Part shown: one piece after another, positions 1 to 13,223 of the stretch | Numbering within the stretch: position 1 is the first letter of the stretch | How the letters are laid out: each line of letters starts with the position of its first letter | DNA from: Petrolisthes cinctipes | Taxonomy: Eukaryota; Arthropoda; Malacostraca; Decapoda; Porcellanidae | Direction: 5' to 3' | Length of the DNA: 64,000 nt | NCBI GenBank assembly: GCA_033782935.1 | Contig: JAWQEG010002486.1 | Coordinates: 2,501 to 66,500, forward strand | The notes under the pieces: model-generated | Seen by the model: the letters and a program-made list of their open reading frames with translations, nothing else | Databases searched by the model: none | What the model was told of the DNA's origin: nothing | Program-made: the position numbers and the translations under genes

Positions 1-92
1 TGGTGGAGGAGATAAGAAGTGAGAGGGGGTGGTGAGAGGGAGTGGTGAGAGGGGGTGGTGGTAGCAAAGTGATATCATTCATAGACTGAATA

Positions 93-115
93 TGAACTTC
101 TGCCAACACCCCACA

Positions 116-175
<60 letters not shown>

Positions 176-238
176 ATCTCACACTCTCACACTCCACTCT
201 ACACACACACACACTCCACTCCACAAACACACCATACA

Positions 239-303
<65 letters not shown>

Positions 304-322
304 ACACACGCACACACTTCAC

Positions 323-386
<64 letters not shown>

Positions 387-398
387 CTCTCCTCTCTC

Positions 399-443
<45 letters not shown>

Positions 444-472
444 ACACACGCACACACATCACAAACACACAC

Positions 473-531
<59 letters not shown>

Positions 532-536
532 ATTTG
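93..536. repeat. (CT)n microsatellite block with (CA) interruptions
   Basis: Four long CT runs are separated by short stretches built on ACACACAC and a recurring block containing CTACTTACACACGCACACA. The recurring spacer shows that the block grew by segmental duplication as well as by slippage. Open frames here are only Ser-Leu translations of the repeat. Confidence 0.95.
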
Positions 537-692
537 TTGAAGCGTGACTGACTGACTGAGTGACAATCTTATGGGTGAATATTTTGGTGGCTACTAATTC
601 CTCCTTAACTCAACCAGGAAACGGAAGACCTTGATATTTTTACCCTGTATTACTAATGGGAGATCTGTTGCTTAGAATAGTTTGGAGGAATC

Positions 693-1330
693 CGTGTGTG
701 TGTGTGTGTGTTATTATATATGTGTAAGTGTGTGTGTGTGTTACTATATATGTGTAAGTGTGTGTGTGTTATATATATGTGTAAGTGTGTGTGTGTGTGT
801 TACTATATATGTGTAAGTGTGTGTGTGTGTTACTATATATGTGTAAGTGTGTGTGTGTGTGTTATTATATATGTGTAAGTGTGTGTGTGTTATATATGTG
901 TAAGTGTGTGTGTTACTATATATGTGTAAGTGTGTGAGTTATATATGTGTAAGTGTGTGTGTGTGTTACTATATATGTGTAAGTGTGTGTGTGTTACTAT
1001 ATATGTGTAAGTGTGTGTGTGTTATTATATATGTGTAAGTGTGTGTGTTATTATATATGTGTAAGTGTGTGTGTGTGTTACTATATATGTGTAAGTGTGT
1101 GTGTGTGTTACTATATATGTGTAAGTGTGTGTGTGTGTTACTATATATGTGTAAGTGTGTGTGTGTGTTATATATGTGTAAGTGTGTGTGTGTGTGTGTT
1201 ACTATATATGTGTAAGTGTGTATGTGTGTGTGTTGTTATATATGTGTAAGTGTGTGTGTGTTACTATATATGTGTAAGTGTGTGTGTGTTACTATATATG
1301 TGTAAGTGTGGTGTGTATGTGTGTGTGTAG
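693..1330. repeat. TG-rich minisatellite, unit about 26-28 bp
   Basis: More than twenty tandem copies of a unit made of a TG run, then TTACTATATATGTGTAAG. Units differ in TG length and some lack the TACTA part. No gene signal is seen. Confidence 0.95.
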
Positions 1331-1447
1331 AGTTAAGCCTAGATGGAAGGTGACATGTGTTGTTGTTAATATTTAAGGTTAAAACCGAGGCTATACAGGA
1401 GTAACACACACACCATGGTTGCTCTCACCTCTGCCAACATCTTATAT

Positions 1448-1760
<313 letters not shown>

Positions 1761-2109
1761 GTATCTGTCTACCTTCCTGCCCTACCTATCTGTCTGTCTG
1801 TCTACCTTCCTGCCTACCTATCTGTCTGTCTGTCTTTCTACATACCTTCCTTACCTGTCTGTCTGTCTGTGTCTCTGTCTCCCTACCTATCCCTCCCTCC
1901 CTCCCCACTACCCACATCCCTCCCTCCCCTCCTTCCCCCCCACCCCACCCCACCCCTTGGTGTGGTGTCATGTGGCAGCGATCCAGGAGGTGTGGTGCCA
2001 GGGAGTGCCAGACAGTGCCACCCCCTTATTCCTATACCCCCTAACTCCCTACCTACCCCTTCCTTCATTCTCTCTCTCCCCACAGACATCTCTTCTTGTC
2101 CTTTTATGT

Positions 2110-2475
2110 TCCCTTCTATTTTCTTTCCTTTCCCATTTTGCATCTCTTTATTTCCTCCTCTCCCCATGTTTCTTATCCTTTTCTCCCCTATTCTTCGTAC
2201 CTCTTGTCCCTCTTTCCTTTTCTTTATTTCCTCCCCTCCCTATGTTTCTTCTCCATTTCTTTCTCACGTCCCTCTTTCCTTCCTTTTATTTCCTCCTCTC
2301 CCTATGTGTATTTTCCATTTCTTCCTCTTGTCCCTCTTTCCTTCTCTTTATTTCCTCTTATCTACATTTTTATTCTCCATTTCTTTCTCACGTCCCTCTT
2401 TCCTTTATCTTTATTTCCTCCCTGTCCCCATGTTTCCTCTTGTCCTTCTTTACTTCCTCTTGTTGTTCTTTCCTT
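2110..2475. repeat. Pyrimidine-rich minisatellite, unit about 62 bp
   Basis: About six diverged copies of a unit that includes TTTATTTCCTCC, CCTATGT and a block TTTCTCACGTCCCTCTTTCC. Long frames here are not protein-like. Confidence 0.8.
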
Positions 2476-2532
2476 ATCTCTAAACTTGGGACTCAAACTT
2501 TGCTTCTTGGGGGGTTATGTGTGAGGGAAACA

Positions 2533-2697
2533 TTAAAGGCGAAGTGTTTTTGTGTTGGTAATTCTGCAGCAACTGAATCCTCCAAGCTATTCAACCAACA
2601 AAAAACACCATTATTTTTGCTCTTCTGGTTCTGTTTCCCGGCATAACATTGAGAAATCAAGGCACTCCAATGTACCAAAAAAGAATTACCACCTTAA
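2533..2697 (-). mobile_element. TTAA fold-back MITE, family A, copy A1
   Basis: Bounded by TTAA on both sides (2533-2536 and 2694-2697). Read on the minus strand it has the family order: TTAAGGTGGTAATTC, then a site like ACATTGGAGTGCC, then an internal imperfect hairpin whose arms contain CCTCCAA(A/G)NTAT and its complement. Similar elements lie at 16099, 18145, 21617, 40971, 41128, 51041 and 56229. The TTAA target suggests piggyBac-like mobilisation; that is inference. Confidence 0.75.
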
Positions 2698-2830
2698 GCA
2701 AGCTCTCTACACTTTCTTCCCTTCCTAATCAAGCAAAGTGTATAGTCTGTATCTTGTGGCGAGTTACATCCTTGGTTAGGCTATATTTAGTCACTCGGGG
2801 TGTCTGCAGTTGTACAGTTGCAGACATATG

Positions 2831-2870
<40 letters not shown>

Positions 2871-2942
2871 GATTTCTGAACCCCTCATTGAGCATAGGGT
2901 AGGATGAGATGTTGTTGTTGTTGTTGTTGTTGTGTGTAGAGG

Positions 2943-3112
2943 GAGAGTTCTTTCTTATTTTTTTTATTTTTTTTTTATTCCTCAATCTCGGGACCTGTAG
3001 AGTTGCCCCGTGACTTGCGAGGCCCCGAGATTATTGGGTGTACCATCATCCAATTGACTTCAAGCGGCTTCTCCCTATTCCAAAACAATAACATCATTAT
3101 TTATGAGAACGT
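2943..3112 (-). mobile_element. SINE-like element, family S2, truncated copy
   Basis: On the minus strand this carries the block AATAATCTCGGGGCCTCGCAAG, split from the CCCGAGATTGAGG end by a short CACGGG-containing stretch, followed by an A-rich tail (T-run at 2951-2978 on the plus strand). The same module lies at 19320-19522 (+) and 33961-34195 (-), each with an A-rich tail on the same side, which is the hallmark of retroposition. Confidence 0.65.
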
Positions 3113-3119
3113 GAACAAA

Positions 3120-3195
3120 TATCAGTCAGTCAGTCAGCAATTGGTTTGAGTTATCCACACGTGTATTGAAACTTATACCCACGACTGTACATATG
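3120..3195. mobile_element. Fragment of TA-bounded element family P
   Basis: Contains AATTGGTTTGAGTTATCCA and GTGTATTGAAACTT ending in ACTGTAC, matching one end of the copies at 44327 and 55133-55576. Confidence 0.6.
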
Positions 3196-3236
3196 TATCC
3201 CCGTCTTCTCTAGATGATTATATATACAGTAGATAG

Positions 3237-3238
<2 letters not shown>

Positions 3239-3286
<48 letters not shown>

Positions 3287-3287
3287 G
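3239..3287. repeat. (TTA)n microsatellite
   Basis: Pure TTA run of about 16 units. Confidence 0.95.
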
Positions 3288-3488
3288 AAGGTGTGTTGTG
3301 TTTCTTGTTGTGTAATATACCGTGGGTAAATATTGTGTAGCCTGGGAACTGGGAATCACACCGTGGGAAGAGGAAGTGATATTCATTGTGTAGTGAATAA
3401 TATGGAGACCAATCACTCCCTCCCTCTTGGCTGCATGGTTGGGGGAGGATTAGCATGAGGAAAGATTGGGGTTGACGTCTCAGCTTTG

Positions 3489-3613
3489 GTGTGTGTGTGT
3501 GTGTTGCTTTTTGATAAGGGTGTATTGCTGCTGTGTGGTATTTGTTTGGCCTCTGTGTGTGTGTGTGTGTGTGTGTGTTTGTCAGGAGTTTTCTACTACT
3601 GTTGTGTGGTATT

Positions 3614-3647
<34 letters not shown>

Positions 3648-3650
3648 ACC
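3489..3650. repeat. Clustered (TG)n microsatellites
   Basis: Three TG runs separated by related spacers containing CTGTGTGGTATTTG. No coding signal. Confidence 0.85.
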
Positions 3651-3978
3651 CTTTGGTTAGTGATCTACCTGTCTAACTACGTTCTTGTCTATCTACCCAC
3701 CTATCTTTCTACCCACTTAACTACCTACCTGTTGTCAGTTTGTCTGTCTCTCGTTTCTTATACTCTGTCTCTGTCTCCTGTCCCTGCATCCTTCTCCCCT
3801 CTCCCCTTTATCTACCCTTCACACACACACACACACACACAGAAACTCTTCCTGCCCACCCAAGCAAGCTCCTTCTTCCACTACCCCTCCCCCTCAAGCA
3901 GGCAGTGTGGGGGAGGGACTAGGGACGCCTGGAAGGGGCGGGGGGTATCAGTATGGCTGTAACTGTGGTTCAGGAAGG

Positions 3979-3989
3979 GTGTGTGTGTG

Positions 3990-4042
<53 letters not shown>
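3979..4042. repeat. (CT)n microsatellite
   Basis: CT run with one interruption. The following 4043-4960 is AT-rich DNA with a short TA run (4378-4412); no gene was recognised in it. Confidence 0.9.
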
Positions 4043-4048
<6 letters not shown>

Positions 4049-4376
4049 TGCATTGATAATTGAGATTCTTGTAACCAAAATAACAGTTGCTGGTGTAACC
4101 TATAATAATCAAAGAGATCTGTAGTGGTTTATTTGAACTTATTTTCTGTTCTTGCTGTGGACAATGCATCGATGATTCCCTTCTATGTAATATTGTAGAG
4201 AAATGTTTATAGGCTATATACAATACATTGGTTATAAGTTGCAGTGAAGAACCGGCATCTATAGTTGTATAATCTTATGGTATAATATATATTGGATTAC
4301 CCTATACATGACATATATCCATAAGAAATTAATGAGGGAACAGGCAAATATCCACAACTATATAATACCCTATACA

Positions 4377-4416
<40 letters not shown>

Positions 4417-4964
4417 TGGAGTATGTTTCAGTTCTCGATTTGAAGGAAGTGTGTTTTTGTTTTCAAGTTTTTTATTCGCCTTATTATTACCAGAAGGAAA
4501 TAATTGTCACGTGTTTACCAAAGTGAGCCTATAATGTTTATCGAAGCTTTTGAAGGCAACTGTGAATACAAAGTAAGAACCAATACAAACATTGATCAAA
4601 AGTAAATAATTATATATATAAGAGGAAACCAATATACCAAATATGATTGAATAAATAATTAAAAGAAAATATTAATTAATAGATAAAGAAAACAAAAAAT
4701 GGAAGTGATGATAAAAACAAGATAAAATTTGAAAGATTAAGAAACAAAAAAATAGGAGTAAGTAGAAAAACAGAAAAAATATTGAAAGAGATAAAGAACA
4801 CAAAAATTAAGTTGATGTACCATAAATAAAAAAATATTAAATTAAAATATAATGAAAATGCATATCGTGAAGAGAACGTGTTGTTGTTGGTTTGGTGAAG
4901 AGATAAAAGAAGGGTGTGAAGTTTGACACCTTTATACATTATTCCATCAAGGTGAGTTTTGTCG

Positions 4965-5544
4965 TGTGTGTGTAAAGGGATGACTGTGGTGTGGAACGGG
5001 GTGACTGTGTGTGTATGTGTAAAAGGGATGACTGTGTGTGTGTGTAAAGGGATGACTGTGTGTGTGTGTGTGTAAAGGGATGACTGTGTGTGTGTGTAAA
5101 GGGATGACTGTGTGTGTGTGTGTGTGTGTGTGTAAAGGGATGACTGTGTGTATGTGTGTAAATGGATGACTGTGTGTGTGTGTAAAGGGATGACTGTGTG
5201 TGTCTTTGTAAAGGGATGACAGTGTGTGTGTGTGTGTGTAAAGGGATGACTGTGTGTGTGTGTGTGTGTAAAGGGATGACTGTGTGTATGTGTGTAAATG
5301 GATGACTGTGTGTATGTGTGTAAATGGATGACTGTGTGTGTGTGTAAAGGGATGACTGTGTGTCTTTGTAAAGGGATGACAGTGTGTGTGTGTGTGTGTA
5401 AAGGGATGACAGTGTGTGTGTAAAGGGATGACTGTGTGTGTGTGTAAAGGGATGACTGTGTGTGTGTGTAAAGGGATGACTGTGTGTGTGTAAAGGGATG
5501 ACAGTGTGTGTGTAAAGGGATGACAGTGTGTGTGTAAAGGGATG

Positions 5545-5601
<57 letters not shown>

Positions 5602-5910
5602 GTGTAAGGGATGACTGTGTGTGTGTGTAAAGGGATGACAGTGTGTGTGTGTAAAGGGATGACTGTGTGTGTGTGTGTAAAGGGATGACTGTGTGTGTGT
5701 AAAGGGATGACAGTGTGTGTGTGTAAAGGGATGACAGTGTGTGTGTGTGTGTAAAGGGATGACTGTGTGTGTGTAAAGGAATGACTGTGTGTGTGTAAAG
5801 GAATGACTGTGTGTGTGTAAAGGATGACTGTGTGTGTGTAAAGGGATGACTGTGTGTGTGTAAAGGAATGACTGTGTGTGTGTAAAGGAATGACAGTGTT
5901 GTGTGTGTGT
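4965..5910. repeat. Minisatellite of TG runs plus AAAGGGATGAC, about 950 bp
   Basis: Around forty units of a TG run followed by TAAAGGGATGAC or a one-base variant. Some stretches (near 5190-5240 and 5345-5400) share higher-order blocks including TGTCTTTGTAAAGG, showing multi-unit duplication. The 434-codon minus-strand frame here is a Thr-His repeat translation, not a gene. Confidence 0.95.
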
Positions 5911-6122
5911 TTAAGAGGGTAATGAAGTGGCAGATTGTGTGCATGTGTGTGAAATAATAATAATAATAATAATAATACATCTATACGTCAGAAAGAATGA
6001 ATAAAATGAATTATTGCATGTAAAGGTTTGGGTCTTGGATTACAGCCCCCAGATCTCTTCCAGAAAAAAGAAAAGAAAAAAACCCTCTTTACATGAAAAG
6101 CTTTGAAAATTCAGTAGTAGGG

Positions 6123-6184
<62 letters not shown>
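6123..6184. repeat. (TTA)n microsatellite
   Basis: About 20 pure TTA units. Confidence 0.95.
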
Positions 6185-6185
<1 letters not shown>

Positions 6186-6267
6186 GCCTATACATAGAGC
6201 TGTAGAAAATTCTGTGGTCGGATTATTTTCCTCGTAGAAGTTGAAAGGTGCGTGTGGTTGGAACGTG

Positions 6268-6413
6268 GTAGTCAGAAAATTGGAGGTAAATGAGGTCCTC
6301 CAAACACTGCCACGAAACAAACACATCTATATATAGGGAAGGATCTTATTCGTGCATAGTCAGGAGGAAATCAGAAGCCTCCAATTTTCATAACACGATC
6401 ACTGGGTCCTTAA
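6268..6413 (+). mobile_element. TTAA fold-back MITE, family B, 5'-truncated copy B1
   Basis: Contains TAGTCAGAAAATTGGAGG, TGCCACGAAACA, CAGGAGGAA and CCTCCAATTTTCAT, and ends GGGTCCTTAA. The opposite end is missing. Full-length relatives are at 12915, 17221, 50634 and 60431. Confidence 0.7.
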
Positions 6414-6550
6414 GAATGTAGCCTATAGGTGTACTTGTTGTTTAAAGACTGCATGTGTCTCTGTTGCTGCTGTTGTTGTTGTTTCGCTCAATACACGTAG
6501 AGGAAAGAGGGGACTGAGTGAGTGGGAAGGTGTGTGTGGGTAGTGTGTGG

Positions 6551-6556
<6 letters not shown>

Positions 6557-6604
<48 letters not shown>

Positions 6605-6872
6605 GTTGAGTAAAAGGAGGAAAAGGATAAGGATCAGAGTGGGTAGGTTAGTAAGTAAGTAGGTAAGTAGAATGGCTGTTGGATGGGTAGGTATAGGTAC
6701 AGTACATTGGTTGGTAAGTAGGTGGGTAAGTATACGTAAGTAAGTAGATGTGTGGGTGGGTATAGGCTGGTAGGTCAGTATGTGTGTGGGTGGATGGGCG
6801 AGTTGTTGGTTGGTAAGTAAAAAGGTAGGTAGGTAGGTAGGTAGGTGGGTGGGTTGTTGGTAAGTGGGGTGG

Positions 6873-6907
<35 letters not shown>

Positions 6908-6972
6908 GATGTGTGGGTAGGTTAAGTAGAAGGATTACTGGGGACATCATACAAATTCCTTAATAGCTATAC

Positions 6973-7043
<71 letters not shown>

Positions 7044-7102
7044 TGTACTTGGTGACACGAGGAATAAAGGAAGAGTTTAAAATACAAACTTGAAAAAAAC
7101 TA

Positions 7103-7145
<43 letters not shown>
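6557..7145. repeat. (GA)n, (GTAA/GTAG)n and (CT)n microsatellite cluster
   Basis: GA run at 6557-6602, GTAA/GTAG/GTGG tetranucleotide array at about 6640-6925, CT run at 6972-7033 and GA run at 7106-7144. The last is followed by a small GAGGATGA(G/A)GGGGGG repeat to about 7230. Confidence 0.9.
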
Positions 7146-7149
<4 letters not shown>

Positions 7150-7282
7150 TAAGGTGAGGATGAAGGGGGGCTATAAAGGTGAGGATGAGGGGGGGGGGAT
7201 AAGGTGAGGATGAAGGGGGGGGGGTAGTGGGGTATAAGGTATAATGGGGGTTTGGGTTTTGTTCAGTGCCAGGGATATTATT

Positions 7283-7831
<549 letters not shown>

Positions 7832-7979
7832 ATTATTATAACTACCCAGACATTATTGTTATATCAACACGTGTCTCATCATTTCTGAAATAACCCCATC
7901 TCTCTCTCTCTCTCTCTCTCGTGACAATGTGTGTGTGATTTTAGGTGGAGATTATGACAAGGAGAAGGTTGGTCACTAC

Positions 7980-8035
7980 CTGTGTGTGTGTGTGTGTGTG
8001 TAGAGAAGATGTGGTGTGATATGGTTGTGTGTGTG

Positions 8036-8083
<48 letters not shown>

Positions 8084-8545
8084 GAGATGTGGTGTGATAT
8101 GGTTGTGTGTGTGATATGTGTGTGTGATATGTGTGTGTGATGTGTGTGTGTGTGTGTGTAGAGATGTGATGTGATATGGTGTGTGTGTGTAGGACGATGT
8201 GATGTGATATGGTGTGTGTGTGTAGGAGATGTGATGTGATATGTGTGTGATGTGTGTGTGTGTGTGTGTGTAGAGGAAATGTGGTGTGATATGTGTGTGT
8301 GTGTAGAGATGTGATGTGATATGTGTGTGTGTGTGTGTGTGTGTGTAGAGGAGATGTAAGGTGATATGGTTGTGTGTGGGATATGTGTGTGTGTGTGTGT
8401 GTGTGTAGGAGATGTGATATGTGTGTGTGTGATATGGGGTGTTGTTTAGTGTGTGTGTGTGTGTGATATGGGGTGTTGTTTAGTGTGTGTGTGTATGTGT
8501 GTGTGTGATATGGGGTGTGTTAGAGTGTGTGTGTGTGTGTGTGTG
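7980..8545. repeat. TG/GATATG minisatellite
   Basis: TG runs alternate with GAGATGTGATGTGATATG-type blocks over about 560 bp. Units are irregular. Confidence 0.9.
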
Positions 8546-8622
8546 TGGGGTCGCTGGGAATGGAAAGGCGTGGCCGACTGGTGTTGGGGCCTGGGGGTGG
8601 GGGTATGGGGGGGGGGGAAGGA

Positions 8623-9125
<503 letters not shown>

Positions 9126-9175
9126 TTACTGGTCATCAGCCTTCCTCACCCACCAAGGGGAAACTGGTTATAGTA

Positions 9176-9191
9176 ATGTGTGTGTGTGTGT

Positions 9192-9241
<50 letters not shown>

Positions 9242-9307
9242 CCTACCCGTCAGTGAGAGGTCTAGGTTGGTGGTAGACAGTAGTGTCACTGTCTGTCTGT
9301 CTGTCTG

Positions 9308-9358
<51 letters not shown>
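9176..9358. repeat. (TG)n then (CA)n microsatellites
   Basis: A TG run at 9176-9239 and a CA run at 9309-9358 flank a 70-bp unique spacer, so the locus could fold into a stem. Confidence 0.9.
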
Positions 9359-9359
<1 letters not shown>

Positions 9360-9423
9360 CCTGTTTCCTGCCTACTAGACCTATAATACATTACTTCTAC
9401 CCAACCACCTACGTTTGCTTAGT

Positions 9424-9936
9424 TTAGGTTAGGTTAGGTTAGGTTAGGTTAGGTTAGGTTAGGTTACGTTTGGTTAGGTTGCGTTACGTTTGGTTAGGTT
9501 GCGTTGCGTTTGGTTAGGTTGCATTAGGTTAGGTTACGTTACGTTAGGTTAGGTTGCATTACGTTGGGTTAGGTTACTTACGTTAGGTTAGATTGCGTGT
9601 GGTTAGGTTACGTTACGTTACGTTTGGGTAGGGCAGGTTAGGTTAGGATAGGATTAATTCGAGGTTAGGTTAGGTTACGTTTGGTAGGTTGCATTAGGCT
9701 AGGTTAGGTTGCGTTACGTTACGTTAGGTTAGTTTGCGTTACGTTGGGTTAGGTTACTTACGTTAGGTTAGATTGCGTGAGGTTAGGTTAGGATAAGGTT
9801 AATTCAAGGTTAGGTTACGTTTGGGTAGGTTAGGTTAGGGTTAGGATAGGGTTAATTCGAGGTTAGGTTAGGTTGGGTTAGGTTGCGTTTGGGTAGGTTA
9901 GGTTATGGTCAAATCGAGGTTAGGTTAGGTTAGCCT
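9424..9936. repeat. Interstitial telomere-like (TTAGG)n array, degenerate
   Basis: About 510 bp of five-base units reading TTAGG, the usual arthropod telomere repeat. It is pure at 9424-9465 and then mixed with TTACG, TTGCG, TTTGG and TTGGG variants. A second-order pattern (blocks ending in GATTGCGTG or TTAATTCGAGG) recurs near 9590, 9655, 9770 and 9852. The G-rich strand is the plus strand throughout. Confidence 0.85.
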
Positions 9937-10132
9937 CCCTTTCCTCCACCTCTCCTCTGTTTCCTCTGCTCTCCTTTCTCCTTTTCATTTTCTACCTCTC
10001 TTTCATTTCTTTCTCCACTATGCACTCTCTCTCCTTCCTCCTCCTCCTCTTCATTGCCTAAAGTGCTGGGTCGGGTTACAGTGCATGGACGCGGTGGAAG
10101 AGGTCTTGAGTGGATGGGTGGATGGAAGGGGG

Positions 10133-10133
<1 letters not shown>

Positions 10134-10179
<46 letters not shown>
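10134..10179. repeat. (CA)n microsatellite
   Basis: Pure CA run of about 23 units. Confidence 0.95.
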
Positions 10180-10182
<3 letters not shown>

Positions 10183-10259
10183 GCCGTAAGGTAGGTGGGT
10201 TATAAGTGGATGAGTGAAGTGGTAGATGACTTAAAGTAGAGGGGGTATGTGTGGTGGAT

Positions 10260-10672
10260 TGATATATAGATAGATAAATAGATATATCGATTGATTGATA
10301 AATAGGCTGGTAGACAGGTAAATAGATAGATTGATAGGTAGATAGATAATCAGATAGACAGATAGATTGATAAATAGATAGGTAGACAGATAGATAGATA
10401 GGTAAATCGATGAATATATTGATAGATAGATTAATAAATAGATAAGTAGACAGATAGATAGATAGATATATAAATGAATGGATAGATTGATAGATAGATA
10501 GATTGATAAATAGATAGGTAGATTAGTAGATTGATTGATAGATTGATAAATAGATAGGTAGACAGATAGATAGGTAAATAGATAGATAGATTGATAGATG
10601 GGTAAATTGATTGATAGATAATAAATAGATAGGTAGACAGACAGACAGGTAGATATATGGACAGAAGTGGAT
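10260..10672. repeat. (GATA)n-family repeat array
   Basis: Degenerate GATA/GATT/AATA tetranucleotides with GGTAGACAG interruptions over about 410 bp. Frames here read as Ile-Tyr-Leu-Ser repeats. Confidence 0.9.
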
Positions 10673-10737
10673 ACAATGATAGGAGGAAGAGGAGGAGGAG
10701 GAAGGAAAGGAAGAGAGGGAAGGAGGGAGATAAAGGA

Positions 10738-11130
10738 TGTGTGTGTGTGTGTGTGTGTGTGTGTGAAGTTATTGCAATATTAGATTAGTAACAGTGATTG
10801 CCTAGTGGTTGTAATAGTGGAAGTAGTACTAGTAGTAGTAGTAATAGTGATAGTGGTGGTAATGGTAGTAGTAATAGTAGTAATAGTGATTGTAATGGTA
10901 AGGTAGTAATAGTAGTAGTGATAATAGTAATAGTGGTGGTTATGGTAATAGTAATGGTAGTAGTGATAGTAGTAATAGTGATAGTGGTGATATGGTAGTA
11001 ATTGTAGTAGTGATAGTGGTGGTAATGGGTGGTAATTGTAGTGGTAATAGTAGTAGTAATTGTAGTAGTGATAGTGGTAGTAATAGTAGTAGTAATAGTA
11101 GTAGTAATAGTGGTGGTGTTAGTGGTTGCA
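10738..11130. repeat. (TG)n and (GTA/GTG)n trinucleotide array
   Basis: TG run at 10738-10765, then GTAGTAATAGTGATAGTGGTGGTAATGG-like trinucleotides from 10805 to about 11127. Apparent Val/Ser-rich frames are translations of the repeat. Confidence 0.9.
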
Positions 11131-11168
11131 GAAGCTATTGATCTCTCTGATGCAGGGCGCGGTCACCC

Positions 11169-11173
<5 letters not shown>

Positions 11174-11234
<61 letters not shown>

Positions 11235-11440
11235 ATTCCTTCTTTCTCTGTATCCTTTCCCCTTTTAACTCCTTTCCCTCTCTTCCTACCTTCCTTCATT
11301 ATTCACTCCTTCCTTCTCTTCTTTCCCTCCCTCCCTTCCTTCCTTTCCCCTCTTCCTATCATTCCATCATCATTCACTCCTTCCTTCCCTTCTTTCCCTC
11401 TCTTCCTTCCTTCCTTCTCTTCCTTCCATTCCTTCCTTAG
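11174..11440. repeat. (CT)n then CTTC-rich repeats
   Basis: CT run at 11174-11231, then pyrimidine tetranucleotides to about 11438. Confidence 0.9.
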
Positions 11441-11518
11441 TATTCTTTTGGTATGTCAAGTACTCGAAGTTTCGTAACTGTTTCTACTTGTAAGGTATAA
11501 ACATGATTTGAAGGTTAA

Positions 11519-11520
<2 letters not shown>

Positions 11521-11592
<72 letters not shown>
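11521..11592. repeat. (TG)n microsatellite
   Basis: Pure TG run of about 35 units. Confidence 0.95.
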
Positions 11593-11594
<2 letters not shown>

Positions 11595-11599
11595 CTTAC

Positions 11600-11805
11600 C
11601 TTTACCTACTTTACTTATTTGTATCTTTACAGGATTGAGTGCAGCTCGTAATGTCCCGTATTTTAAAACCCATGTATCATATTTTTCTTAAAAGTTATGT
11701 TATTATGTATGTATGTTTTTTGACACACGCCACTTCTTCTGGTAATTTGTTCCATTCGTCTATTGCTCTGTTTGGAAAACATTATTTCTGTACATCTTTA
11801 TTTCC
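11600..11805 (-). pseudogene. Remnant of a non-LTR retrotransposon ORF2 C-terminus
   Basis: On the minus strand, about 11800 down to 11735 reads FPNRAIDEWNKLPEEVACV. This fits the phrase found near the end of CR1/jockey-type LINE ORF2 proteins (N-R-x-x-D-x-W-N-x-L-P-E-E-V). Stop codons and frame loss occur immediately on both sides, so it is an old fragment. It sits between two TG microsatellites. The family call rests on this one motif. Confidence 0.5.
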
Positions 11806-11807
11806 TC

Positions 11808-11813
<6 letters not shown>

Positions 11814-11881
<68 letters not shown>
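11814..11881. repeat. (TG)n microsatellite
   Basis: Pure TG run of about 34 units. Confidence 0.95.
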
Positions 11882-11884
<3 letters not shown>

Positions 11885-12060
11885 AGATTTGCTGGTGTAA
11901 TTCGTCTTGGAATACATAACATACATAACCTATACTGAATAATACAAATCAAGAAAATATTTTAGGAAGACGAGGCATTTTCGCCATGTGAAAAATAAAT
12001 AAGAGTACAAGACAGTTATCTCAAGTCAATTATTTACTCCTGTCTTTTTTTTTCTTGCAG

Positions 12061-12122
12061 GTGTAACGCGGCGCCTCAACTACACCCGCCAGGCTGGTGG
12101 TGGGTGAACAGGTGAATTGAAG
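12061..12122 (+). other. Candidate non-coding 5' exon, possibly of the SNRK-type gene
   Basis: A strong pyrimidine tract ends in TTCTTGCAG at 12060. It is followed by 62 bp that are unusually CpG-rich for the area (ACGCGGCGCC), then AAGG and a good donor GTGAGTG at 12123. It lies upstream of the kinase's first coding exon, which itself starts at an acceptor and so needs an upstream exon. Purely sequence-based; transcript data would decide. Confidence 0.25.
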
Positions 12123-12300
12123 GGTGAGTGTGTGGGGGTGGGCTGGGGTGGGTCGGTGAGTGTAGGTATGTGTGGGTGGAAGGGGTGTGTGTGTGGGTGG
12201 GTGTATGGGTGTTTGTGTGGGTGTATGGGTGTTTGTGTGGGTGGAAGGGGTGTGTGTGTGTGTGTGTAAGAGGTGGGTGTGTGTGTGTTTGTGTGTAAGA
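12123..12300. repeat. TG/GGGTG minisatellite
   Basis: Degenerate GTGTGGGTG units with a duplicated segment GTATGGGTGTTTGTGTGGGT. The His-Thr-Pro frames on the minus strand are repeat translations. Confidence 0.8.
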
Positions 12301-12914
12301 ACAATAATGATCACGTGAGAATACAAGGAAGTATTAGACCTACACCTTATAGACTCCTTCACAGAAAAAAATAATAATAAAAATAAAAGAAGAAAGGTAA
12401 GTGAGGTGTGCAATACAATATCAAGTATGCACGTGCCTTCAGTTTACAGTGTTGCCAATGACTTCATGTTTATAGAGAGATAGTGTTGCCAGAGCAGGTC
12501 TTGTGCAATGCTCACTGATATACCGGGAAGTGGTCCGCTCTCCAGTACACATCTTTTTTTTTTCGTTTTTCAGCCTTCGATTGTTTGTGTTCGTTATATT
12601 TAGTAGTAGAAGTATTTATATTATTATTATTATTTTTATTATTATCATTCACCTCAATGATCTCAGTCCAATATTATTATTTGTATATATATATATATAA
12701 TTTTTTTTTTAGCCAGAGTTACCATTATCTACAGTTGGCAGCATAAGTTGGCTTCATTTCCTTCCTGCGTTAGGCTGCGTATGTATGAGCTATAGTGATG
12801 ATGTAACACAATTTGAATGCAGAGATGATTGATATACTTCTCTTATGGTAGATTACACATGTTGTTAGGATAGAAACTGGTTCAGAATGCAACTATCTGG
12901 TCATATTAGCATTA

Positions 12915-13069
12915 TTAATGACCTTGTGATCATGTACGAGAGTTGGAGGCTTCTGATTCCTCCTGACTATGCCACGAAACAAGCTCCTTCCATATAGTTG
13001 ATGTTTCGTGGCAATATTTGAAGGGCTCACTTACCTCCAATGTTCTGACTACATCACAGGGTCCCTTAA
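12915..13069 (-). mobile_element. TTAA fold-back MITE, family B, copy B2
   Basis: Bounded by TTAA at both ends. The left end reads TTAATGACCTTGTGATCATG and the right end ATCACAGGGTCCCTTAA, giving terminal inverted repeats of about 15 bp with mismatches. Internal arms carry GATTCCTCCTGACTATGCCA and TTTCGTGGCAATATTTGAAG. Confidence 0.8.
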
Positions 13070-13223
13070 GTACATGAGATGGATGAGAATTGAGGCTGCC
13101 GTCTGTACCTACCTTGGGATGTAGTAAGAACCAGGCCTAGACTAGTAGTGGGTTGTTTCCTCATGTCACAATTGGTGGCCTTGACTTCAATTACAGTATG
13201 TGGTGCAGTCAGTACCTTGCTTA

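Noticed and set aside
4676..5980. Large minus-strand frame of 434 codons
   Set aside because: It translates a TG/AAAGGGATGAC minisatellite into Thr-His-Ser-Pro-Phe repeats; no gene character.
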